In this document: positions 47,625 through 57,167 of the stretch, piece by piece
How the letters are laid out: every line of letters begins with the position of its first letter
Numbering within the stretch: the first letter of the stretch is position 1
NCBI GenBank assembly: GCA_033439265.1
Contig: JAVTVX010000010.1
Coordinates: forward strand, 7,564,001-7,628,000
DNA from: Dillenia suffruticosa
Lineage: Eukaryota > Streptophyta > Magnoliopsida > Dilleniales > Dilleniaceae
Reading direction: 5' to 3'
DNA length: 64,000 nucleotides
Translations under genes and position numbers: made by a program
The notes under the pieces: generated by a model
What the model saw: the letters and a program-made list of their open reading frames with translations, nothing else
What the model was told of the DNA's origin: nothing
Database searches by the model: none

Positions 47625-50090
47625 ATGCATCACTTTCTCTCTCTCCTCGCTCTCCTCTCCCTCCTCTTTACACCAACTGTTGCTTTCACTCCCGCAGACA
47701 ACTATCTAATCAACTGTGGTTCCAACTCGAATGCCTCAGACTTCAGCAGGGTCTTCATAGGTGACTCAACTTCAACATCTCTCTCAGAAGGCAAATCAAT
47801 TGCTCTCAAAAACCAAAAACCGTCTCCAAATTTGTCTTCTCTTTACAGGAATGCAAGAGTTTTCACTAGTGAATTGAGCTACAAGTTTCACATCAATAAG
47901 AATGGGACCCACTTGGTACGTCTTCACTTCTCACCATTTGTTTCTCAAAGTTACAATCTTAGTAGTGCAATCTTCAACGTTTCTGCAAATGGGTTTCCTA
48001 TTTTGAGCCACTGTAGTGTGAAGCATGATGATTTAAGGGAGTTCATTGTGATGGTTGATAGTGAGAGCCTTGAAATTTTGTTCGTTCCTGTGAGTGAATT
48101 TGGGTTTGTTAGTGCAATTGAAGTCTTTTCAGCCCCAGATGATTTGATTGTTGATATCGGTACTAAATTTGTGGATCCATCTGAAATTGAGGAGTACAAG
48201 AACATCTCATCACATGTTTTAGAGACTATTCATAGGATCAATGTTGGAGGTTCTGAGATAACCCCCTTTAACGATACTTTGTGGAGGACTTGGATTCCGG
48301 ATGATGATTTTCTGGTACTAAAATCGGCAGCAAAGCGTGCAATCACCTCGCACACGCCAAATTACCAGAAAGGTGGAGCAAGTAGAGAGGTTGCTCCTGA
48401 TAATGTGTATATGACAGCCCAACAAATGAATAAGGACAATTTGACAATGTCTGCAAAGTTCAATATAACTTGGGAGTTTCCTGTGGGTTCACATCGTGTG
48501 CCATATTTGGTCAGGCTACATTTTTGTGACATTGTTAGTATTTCACTTAATCAGCTTTTCTTCAATGTGTTCATAAATGGGTTCTCTGCTTATAGAGACC
48601 TTGATTTGTCAGAACTTACAGTCCATGTGCTTGCTTCGCCTTATTACATTGATTTTGTTGTAAACTCAGATGAGTCGGGTTTTGTGCAAATAAGTGTTGG
48701 TCCTTCTGAGCTAAGCTCCACGTTGAGAGCTAATGCTATACTAAATGGAGTAGAGATCATGAAAATGGTAAGCGTTGCGGAATTAGAAACTGGGTCTAAA
48801 AGGGGGTCTGTGTGGATTGTTGTGGTCTCAGTTCTTGGGGGTATTGCAGTTATATGTTTTGCCATGCTTGTAGTAGTCATTGCTTTGAAATGCAGGAAGA
48901 AGAAAGAAAAGGAGAAACCAAAACCTGTTGAAAGTATGGGGTGGGTAGCTTTACCTATAAATGGAGGCAGTTCATATAGCAGATTATCCGAAGTGACTGC
49001 AAATGTATCTCCAGGACCCAACTTATTTTTTGCCTTGAAAATCCCTTTTTCTGATATCCAGTATGCAACCAATAACTTTGACAAGAGTCTCATAATAGGT
49101 TCAGGAGGATTTGGTATGGTTTACAAAGGGACTCTAAGAGACCTTACCAAGGTTGCAGTGAAGAGAGGTGTGCCAGGGTCTAGGCAGGGCCTTCCAGAAT
49201 TCCAAACTGAAATAACTGTTTTGTCAAAAATTCGTCATCACCATCTTGTTTCGCTCATAGGATATTGTGAGGAGCAATCAGAAATGATTCTGGTCTATGA
49301 ATATATGGAGAAAGGGCCATTGAAGTGTCATTTATATGGTTCACGCCTTCCTACTTTGTCTTGGAAGCAAAGGCTTGATATCTGCATTGGTGCAGCTAGA
49401 GGCCTTCACTATCTTCATACTGGATCTGCACAAGGGATCATCCACCGTGACATCAAATCAACCAATATTTTGTTGGATGAAAATTATGTGGCTAAGGTTG
49501 CAGATTTTGGTCTTTCAAGATCTGGTCCATGCCTCAATGAGAGCCATGTAAGCACTGGCGTAAAAGGTAGCTTTGGATACCTTGATCCAGAATATTTCCG
49601 GAGGCAGCAGCTTACTGATAAATCAGATGTTTATTCATTTGGGGTTGTGCTTCTTGAAGTCCTCTGTGCTAGGCCTGCTGTTGACCCCTCACTTGCTAGG
49701 GAGCAAGTAAATTTGGCTGAATGGGCAATGCAGTGGCAAAAGAAGGGCTTGCTTGAGCGAATTATTGATCCAAAACTCAGCGGTCAGATAAAACCAAGGT
49801 CTTTGAAGAAGTTTGTTGAAACCGCAGAAAAATGCTTGGCAGAGTATGGCATTGATAGGCCCACTATGGGTGATGTCTTGTGGAATTTGGAGCATGCACT
49901 TCAACTCCAAGAACCTGGAACTCGAACAGCCTCACAAGAAGGTGACAATCTTAATGAACCCGAGTTCACAACTTTTGAAGTTGTTATCGAAGCTCCCTCG
50001 GTCAATGTTGGAACTAGTGAAGGTCATGGAAGTTTAGATTTATCAACAAGCAAAGTCTTTTCCCAATTGATGACCAATGAAGGCAGATAA
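47625..50090 (+). CDS. CrRLK1L receptor-like kinase, malectin-like ectodomain, 821 aa
   Basis: A single intronless frame, as is normal for this family. The start at 47625 is chosen because it begins a clear signal peptide (M-H-H-F-L-S-L-L-A-L-L-S-L-L-F); the frame extends 48 codons further up to an ATG at 47481. Residues about 24-385 form the malectin-like extracellular region. A transmembrane helix at about 395-419 is followed by a basic K-C-R-K-K-K-E-K stop-transfer. The kinase (about 485-765) has G-S-G-G-F-G, the ATP lysine in V-A-V-K-R (about 513), H-R-D (607-609) and D-F-G (627-629), so it looks catalytically competent. It belongs to the Catharanthus RLK1-like group, which includes FERONIA and THESEUS and senses cell-wall state or RALF peptides. 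It most resembles, from memory, Arabidopsis At5g24010, whose role is little known. Confidence 0.95.
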   Translation: MHHFLSLLALLSLLFTPTVAFTPADNYLINCGSNSNASDFSRVFIGDSTSTSLSEGKSIALKNQKPSPNLSSLYRNARVFTSELSYKFHINKNGTHLVRLHFSPFVSQSYNLSSAIFNVSANGFPILSHCSVKHDDLREFIVMVDSESLEILFVPVSEFGFVSAIEVFSAPDDLIVDIGTKFVDPSEIEEYKNISSHVLETIHRINVGGSEITPFNDTLWRTWIPDDDFLVLKSAAKRAITSHTPNYQKGGASREVAPDNVYMTAQQMNKDNLTMSAKFNITWEFPVGSHRVPYLVRLHFCDIVSISLNQLFFNVFINGFSAYRDLDLSELTVHVLASPYYIDFVVNSDESGFVQISVGPSELSSTLRANAILNGVEIMKMVSVAELETGSKRGSVWIVVVSVLGGIAVICFAMLVVVIALKCRKKKEKEKPKPVESMGWVALPINGGSSYSRLSEVTANVSPGPNLFFALKIPFSDIQYATNNFDKSLIIGSGGFGMVYKGTLRDLTKVAVKRGVPGSRQGLPEFQTEITVLSKIRHHHLVSLIGYCEEQSEMILVYEYMEKGPLKCHLYGSRLPTLSWKQRLDICIGAARGLHYLHTGSAQGIIHRDIKSTNILLDENYVAKVADFGLSRSGPCLNESHVSTGVKGSFGYLDPEYFRRQQLTDKSDVYSFGVVLLEVLCARPAVDPSLAREQVNLAEWAMQWQKKGLLERIIDPKLSGQIKPRSLKKFVETAEKCLAEYGIDRPTMGDVLWNLEHALQLQEPGTRTASQEGDNLNEPEFTTFEVVIEAPSVNVGTSEGHGSLDLSTSKVFSQLMTNEGR

Positions 50091-50462
50091 CCTTTAGCCT
50101 CATGCTTACTGCAAGTGATGTAACTGACAAATTACAGATATTTCAAAAGGTCAGCTTGCTGAATCTCAAGTTCTCTTGGAGAAGATACAATGAAGATATC
50201 CTTCAAATTTTAGATTCTCTTGATATTCTTTGTCCTGCTTCTGGTGTGGTTCTTATATGCATAAATCATAATATATATAGAGAATATAGAGGGAGCGCTC
50301 GGATGATTATAGGTAATTTTTTGTCTTTCCCTGATACTGCAGTTTGCCTTTTTAGCGTTCTTTTTTTACTTTGCCATGGTTATAGAAGTAGAGATGCAAC
50401 ACTTGATCATGTAATGATAGCTAAGACATTCCGTTTACCATAAACTTGCATAGAATTTGATA
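50091..50462 (+). other. 3' region of the receptor kinase
   Basis: About 370 bases between the kinase stop and the repeat region, presumably including the 3' UTR. A 113-codon frame (50102-50443) shows no recognisable domain. Confidence 0.4.
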
Positions 50463-50690
50463 AAATTGACAATTAACGTCACTTTAATAGAAATAATAAA
50501 ATGGATGATAGCAAAAGTGTTAAAGTTTGACAATCAATATCATCATAATGGATAGAATAAAAAGGAAGACAACAAGAATCATATAGTTGACAACCAGCAC
50601 TAGTGAAATGGAAACAAGAATGATAGAGTTGACAATTAACATTACCGTAATGTAATGAATAAAAAGGATGACAGCAAGAATCAAGGAACT
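50463..50690 (+). repeat. Degenerate tandem repeats in a presumed Copia LTR
   Basis: Four imperfect copies of a 45-65-bp unit beginning (g)ttgacaat(t/c)aa and ending near gatgacagcaagaat run from 50463 to about 50690. They sit just upstream of a primer-binding site, so they are probably the U3 repeats of the LTR. Confidence 0.6.
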
Positions 50691-50921
50691 AGTCATACTC
50701 CTTCCATAACAAACCAGATTCTGTTAAGCAAAATTGAATAAAAGAGATGCCAGCAAAAATGAATCAGTCAAACTACTTCCACAACAAATGAGATTCTACC
50801 AAAAAAAATTGAAGGGATTTAGTCAATCTTAATTATCACCAAAAGTCTTTGTTAAATTACTGTAAATAGATATATAGAGAAGTGCGAAAATTATTCCACC
50901 ATATTTCTTATATTTTTTTCA

Positions 50922-52395
50922 TGGCATCAGAGCATGGCACTTTTGCATCTGAACTAATTCAATTTCAATCACATTCCCCATTCATATTTGATAAAAAAAA
51001 AAAAAAAAATCTCTGTGGCCAAACAAAACAAAATTATGATGACAATTCAGAGTTTCGATTAGATGGTAAGCCTGATATCAATCAAATTATCCTTTTAAAA
51101 TTTCCTACTTTGGAAGTCACAAATATATCCTCCCATTCATATCTCACAACTCCTTCATTATCTTGAAGGAGATCACAGTCGAATTCACTTAGAACAATGA
51201 AGGGATTCAAGAAGAAAATCCAGAATATGGTATCTAGATTGGAAATGAAGGTTTACTCGCTATTGAAAACTATGTCTAAAGAGATTCTCAGTCTAGTTGT
51301 GGGATGTAACAATACTCAACAAATTTGGAAATATTTTGAAGACCATTTTCTCACTTCTACAAAAAAAAAAAAAAAAAAAAACGAGATGCAACTAAATAAT
51401 AAGCTAACTATCAGAAAAATAAGTCAGTCACCAAATAACTTCATTAGAAAATTCAAAAACACATGCGATACTCTTGCGGTTATACACGATAGCCTTTACA
51501 AGACATAGTCAAAGTTTCCCAACAATCCAAAATTCTAAGCGCTCGTTACCAACCCCTATAATCTGGCAGTATTATTAAAGGCCTCATATCCTACTTTCAG
51601 TTAATATATTTTGGTTTTAGAAGGTTTTGAACAGCAGTTGACCCTAGAAGAAGAAGAAGAAAAGTTGAAAACATCAAATTATGCTCAAGTCTTCTTTGTT
51701 CAAAGAGGAATACGAGTTCATAGAAGACAAAATGGAGGATATGGTTTTAGTTCAAGAGAAAGAGGTTTTGTTCTAGCCGGATCTTATTCTTATCATAGTG
51801 GAGGAAACAATAAAATGTTTACCTCCGATAATAATCCAAAACCACAACCAGAGAATCAACAAAAAACACAATTTGCAACCTACACAATTTACAAAAGGTC
51901 AAACTCCTTGTCTGATTTGTGGTGTTAATGGGCATATTGCTTTAAAGTGTTGAAACAAATTTTATCATGCCTATCAGAGTGAAGATCTATCCCAAACCCT
52001 TGCAACATTTTCACTTGTTGATGACAGAGATCCAAAATTTTATGCATATTTTGCAGTAACTGCTCATATGAAATTTCATCCAGATACTCTTCATTCTATT
52101 TATCCATATTCTAGTAATAAACAAATTTACACCAGTGATGGAAATGTTCTTCCTATTACACATGTTGGGTTTTAAAATGTTGAAAATATTAAACTATATA
52201 ATGTGTTATTGGTACCAGAATTAAAAAAGAACTTGCTTTTTGTGAGGGAATTTTCTGAAAATAATGCATGTATTTTTGAGTTTTCATCCATTGGTTTTTT
52301 TTTGATAAAGGACCAAGTAACACAAAGATTTCTAACAAAATGAACAAAGAAGGGAAAGCTATATACTTTCGCTATAAAACAAATGACTTATTGAG
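50922..52395 (+). mobile_element. Truncated Copia retrotransposon
   Basis: A primer-binding site TGGCATCAGAGC lies at 50922-50933, one base off the initiator-Met type. Gag fragments follow (51197-51508, with Q-Q-I-W-K-Y-F-E-D-H-F, typical of Copia gag), then a zinc knuckle C-L-I-C-G-V-N-G-H-I-A-L-K-C near 51912. A protease region with a T-A-H-M-type segment and a GAG-pre-integrase region follow up to about 52395. Integrase, reverse transcriptase and the 3' LTR are missing, and several stops occur. Confidence 0.78.
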
Positions 52396-53982
52396 ACGAA
52401 CGAAAATCATCTAGTAAATCAACTAAAACCGTTGGTAGATTCTTCTCTAACAAATACAATTTTAATTGGCTATACACTAGTCAGGATAGGTTTATATCAA
52501 TAATCTTGATCACCGTTGGAATGTGTCATATATTTATAGTGACGGTTAGAAAGTGTTGATAAAGTTACGGTCCTTTATCATCACTCTAAAAGTATGAATC
52601 AAATTTATTATCTTTTATCATCAATTACTACTCGATTACCGCAAGTATTATCTTTTATTGTCAGTTACCACACAACTGTTAAGAAATGTTACTGTCATTT
52701 AGAGTCAGTTATTATATATGTTCATATGTTAGAAAATGTTATAATCTTTTATTGTCGGTTACCACTTGATTAACACAATTCTTAAGAAATGTTACTATAC
52801 GGTTACTACATATGTTGATATGTTAGGAAATATTATAAACTTTTATTGTCAGTTACTATAAATGTTAAAAAATGTTACTATTCTTATCAAAATATTAGAA
52901 ATGTTAGGAAATGTTAGAAAATATAAAATAAAAAATTACTAAAATAATATAACATAATCCTTGTATAATTGATAATGATTAATACATTAATAGGATGATA
53001 AAAAAACATGTTACATATCAAACAATTGTATATTTTCTCTTCCCTTCTACATATCTTCTTAGATGTTCATGCCAAAAATATTTCACTTCAATTATAAAAA
53101 ATATTACCGGCACAGTCACAACATCAACCCTCACGTCAATCTATTCATAAACATGGTTATAAAAAAATATTATCTTTTTTTTAAAATGGAGTATGTCAAT
53201 TTATTCATAAAAATAAAAATGGTTATAAATAAAAATATTATCTTTTGGATGCAGTTAGATAGTGATAATGAATGTTGGTTGGGAGTTAAGAATACAAATA
53301 ATTTGAATTATTATTCAAAAACAAAAGTGATTGAGATGGTTGTGATTCTTCGTGGTCAACAAAAATACTCATTTTTCGTTTAGTTCATCCCATAATGAGC
53401 ATAAGCTATGGAAATTTAAATATTTCAAAATACAGTATAATCCAACTTTTATTTAAAAATATATGTGATTATCTACTGCACGAAAATTTTGGTTGATTCA
53501 TAAGTTTTGAGAGCTTTGAGTGAAAAGTAGAGGTTTTGAGGGGAGGAGAGCTTTTGGAGGAAAGAGAGTTCGGGGGGAATGATTTATAAAATATTTGGTT
53601 TATTTCACTGTCCAAATAAATTTTCAAAATTTTTAAAAACCCATCAAATTTTCCCGCTTTTTTTTTAACCTTTTTATCGTCTTTAAATCAACAACTTTTT
53701 ACCATCTTGGAGTTTAATTTCATCTTAATTTACCGTTCTTTTTATTATTACAACATCAAAGATTTCATTTTTCATTTGTGTTTTTGTTTATGTTACCAAC
53801 TATTACTAAAACATTTTACAATATTATTACTATGTTATATTACAATATTGTTACTGAATTACATTAAAAACCTTTAATTTCAAATTATTATATTATTTAA
53901 ATTAATAATATTAATTATACTATTATTTTACATAATTCATATTTAAAATTTTTTTATATATTAATTATAATATTATTGATTG
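52396..53982. other. AT-rich region with a degenerate ~110-bp repeat
   Basis: About 52677-52900 has two or more imperfect copies of a unit containing ttaagaaatgttact, atatgtt(c/g)atatgttag and ttttattgtc(g/a)gtta. The rest is featureless AT-rich DNA. It may be further transposon debris. Confidence 0.45.
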
Positions 53983-54422
53983 AAAGGGCAGTACGCATCC
54001 CGTGACGCGTGCTTGCACGGGCACCCGCACGGCATGCACGGTAGCCCGTGCATGCGGGGAATGCCTATGCATGTGCGCTCGCATGACATGGGCGGCATAT
54101 GCCCACGCGGGACAACAACGCATGCAAGCACTTGCACGGGCGCCCGCCCATGCCAACGCGGGTGCCCGTGCATGCCACCTCACGGGGCATGCGCACATGC
54201 AAGCGCCTGTGTTAGTGCTCGGCCATGCCAGTGTGGGCGCTCACGCATGCCACCGCACGGGGCATGCACGCATGGAAGTGCCTGCACAGGGCATGCGTGC
54301 ATGGAAGAGCTCGCATGGGTGCTAGCCATGCTAGCGCGAGCACCCGCGCGCGAGAGCACCAGCGCGCACGAGCACCCGCGCGCGCAAGCACCCGCACGGG
54401 CGCCCAGCCATGCCCCGCGTGG
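53983..54422. repeat. GC-rich degenerate repeat island
   Basis: About 440 bp of very GC-rich DNA built from gcatgc, cacgggc and gcccgtgc words sits in strongly AT-rich surroundings. One segment, catgccacc(t/g)cacggggcatgc, recurs with a 74-bp period at 54171 and 54245. Long open frames on both strands (for example 53980-54558) result from the composition and are not taken as genes. Confidence 0.75.
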
Positions 54423-55007
54423 GATCATTAATTGCAAGAGGATCATATACCGGATTTTGATAAATTTCAGATATTGGGTTTCTTATTGCAGTTATAGAAA
54501 TTTAATAATAAGAACCAATATAAAATATAAAATCCTAATTATCTATTATTTTTACTAAACTATTATAATAAATTGTGTTTACATAAAAAAAACTTATTAT
54601 TATAAATATAGAAATAAAAAAATCAAATAATTTAAACTAAAACAATTACTAATTTATTATGATAGACTTTATTCTCTAACATATATTTTTCAAACTCAAT
54701 ATGGTACGATAAAAACCAATTTCATTTGGAGACCCTACTAATTTTCAATCCATCTACAAGTCTGCTAATAAGCTAATATATATAAATCTCTCTCCTTTTA
54801 AACAAATAAAGAATATAAAATAGTTCTCAAAGACATGAATAAAAGAAAAGGAGGTTTGAAAAGTTTGAATTAAAAAAATTAAGAAAATCTAACATAGACA
54901 TCGACCGAATACTCAATATGGTATGGTTAAAATTAAACAAAAGTTGAAAAGAAATTTGATAATAACAATGACAGAGAGATCATAATTGAAGACCACTAAA
55001 GACCGGT
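54423..55007. other. AT-rich spacer
   Basis: A short sequence containing tctaacat and actcaatatggta occurs near 54676-54712 and again near 54888-54925. Nothing else was recognised. Confidence 0.4.
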
Positions 55008-55020
55008 GGCTCTGATATCA
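55008..55020 (-). other. Primer-binding site of a minus-strand LTR element remnant
   Basis: On the minus strand TGATATCAGAGCC is one base off the initiator-Met primer site. It directly abuts tgttagag at 55021, a plausible LTR edge running rightward. No coding region or second LTR was found, so this is the end of a broken LTR retrotransposon. Confidence 0.5.
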
Positions 55021-56382
55021 TGTTAGAGAAATTGATATAATTCTTCGGCCATGATTGCATCCTCATTATGTGCCACGTATTGAATTAAATTGCATAATTT
55101 AATCAAGAATTATAGTATTTGGAAAAATCTTTCATGGCTTACGGCATGAAATTACATTCTATCTTTAAAAGACAAGTATGGTCACTAACATGCATGATTC
55201 TCACAACCTTTGATGACCCAAATGAAGATCACACAAACTTAAAAGAGTAAATTGCAAATTGCACCATCTGTTCTAATTTCAATCAACACTTTGCATTCTA
55301 TGTTTTCATTGATTATACTTTGCACCTTGAGTTCTAGGGTAAGATAATACTACTTGTCACCAAATAATAATAATAATAATACTTTACAACTTCCTAGGGA
55401 TCAAAGGTGTATAAAGGGTCCCCTTTCCCATGAATTCTGCATCTTCTTATCTCTCTTTCTATCTCTAAAGATAGAATTGCAAGACACGGGGAAATTTTCA
55501 AAGGAATGGGGTGAATTAGAGGTGGGGTAGAGAGGTTGAACTTAAAGCCATTGTTTGTGAAGTTGGATGACAATCCGATGATTGGGACTGTTTGCGGTTT
55601 GAAAATTAAGGTTAGATGATGTATCTTGTTCTTTTAGTATATTAAACAACGGGATGAAATATGTTTACATTATTAGAAAATATGGTAACGGCGATAAATT
55701 AGTGATAGAAAAAATCTATCGCTAATTTATTACTAATAGTAAACCAAGAAAAAAAATAAAAATTAAAAAAAGAAAAACTATTAGCGACGGATTTGTTAGC
55801 GACGGATTTGTTAGCAACGGAAATTTTCTATTGCTAATTCATTGCTAATAGTATTCGAAAGTAAAAAAATAAAAAAAAGGAAACCATCAGTGATGAAAAT
55901 TTTATGTCGCTAATCCGTCGTTGATAGTTCCTTTTTTAATTTTAATTTAATTTAATTTTTTAATTTTATTATATTTTATTATATTTTATTAATTTTTTTA
56001 AATTCTTTAAATTTTCTTTTCTTTTATTATTTTATAATTCTTTTTCTTTTTTCTTTTATTTATTTTATTTTTCTTCTATTCTATTATTTTATTATTCAAT
56101 TTTATGGGTAAATCAAAAAAATAATTTGCTATTATATCTTAATTAATCAAATAAATATTTTATTTTTTATTTAGCACAAATTTAATTAATATCGAATTTA
56201 AACAGTTAAAAAAATTTAATGAAAATATTCAATGAAAAAAATTATCCCAAGATAAAGAAAAAAAAAGAGATGAAAGTGAGAAAAAAAAAGTGAGAGGTTA
56301 ATATTAAAAAAAAAAATAAGTGAGGGTTGGATAATAAATAAAAAAAGAAAATATCACAATAGAAATTGTGATTTAGTGGTCG

Positions 56383-56432
56383 GAGAACTCTTCATCCATG
56401 CGGGAGGCACATGTTCGATTCCTATAGGTGAC
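56383..56432 (+). other. tRNA-like patch inside the CACTA element
   Basis: tttagtggtcgg resembles a Pol III A box, and ATGTTCGATTCC about 35 bases on resembles a B box. No acceptor stem can be formed, so this is at most a captured tRNA or SINE fragment. Confidence 0.3.
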
Positions 56433-56535
56433 ATTTTTCACAGAATAAATGCAAGGTAGGCGTGGGTGGGTTGGTGCGGAGGCACAGGCAAGCGTGATGT
56501 GGGCGGGAGGTTGCGCAGGCAGGTACGGGTGCATG

Positions 56536-56814
56536 TGAGGGCTCATGAGGCAGGTTGTAGGCGCGCGTGCTTGCGTGAGGCCTCCAAGTTTTAGCGATAG
56601 AAAATATCCTTTACCGATAGAAAATATCCGTTCCTGATAGTTATTATCAGCAACGGATTAACGACGAAATTTTTAATTACAAAAAAGTTCCATCGCTAAT
56701 TTGTTTTTGATAGTTTTATATATTGTCTTCCATCAGTGACGGATCAGCGAGAGAACTTTTACACGTGAGGGCTCATAAGGCAGGTTGCAGGCGCGCGTGC
56801 TTGCGTAAGGCCTC
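56536..56814. repeat. Internal duplication in the CACTA element
   Basis: A sequence of about 48 bp beginning gagggctcat and ending gcgtgcttgcg-aggcctcc occurs at about 56537-56583 and again at about 56767-56814, with 2-3 differences and a 230-bp offset. The cgacggatta-type repeats between them are also duplicated. Confidence 0.75.
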
Positions 56815-57167
56815 CCTTTACCGATATAAAATATTCGTCGCTGATAGTTATTATCAGCAACGGATTAACGATAAAATTTTTAACTACAAAAAAGTTCCAT
56901 CGATAATCTATCTTTGATAATTTTATATATTGTCTTCTATCAGTGACGGATTAACGATAAAATTCTTAACGACAGAAATATTCAATCACTAATCCGCCGC
57001 TGATAGTTTAACGACGGATGAATTCTATCGGTAATATTTAGCGTAGTGACTTTCAATAACGAAAAATTTTTATCGTTAATCCATTGCTAATATTCTTTAA
57101 CGATCGAATTTTTATTATCAGCGATGAATATTTTCGTCGTGCATATCTCTTTTTTCTAGTAGTGTTA

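Larger units (their letters stand above)
55668..57164. mobile_element. Non-autonomous CACTA-type transposon
   Basis: The left end cattattagaaaata and the right end (read inward) CACTACTAGAAAAAAG are imperfect inverted repeats of the CACTA superfamily. A perfect 3-bp target duplication TTA flanks the 1.5-kb element (55665-55667 and 57165-57167). Both halves carry many copies of agcgacgga / tccgtcgct-like words, the subterminal repeats bound by CACTA transposase. No transposase is encoded. The middle includes GC-rich segments and an internal duplication. Confidence 0.85.

Noticed and set aside
53965..54558. Long overlapping open frames on both strands, rich in Cys, Ala, Arg and His
   Set aside because: They arise from GC-rich repeated sequence with few possible stop codons; frames on both strands and in several phases show the same effect.
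56383..56432. A tRNA gene
   Set aside because: Only A- and B-box-like words are present; no acceptor or anticodon stems can be formed.
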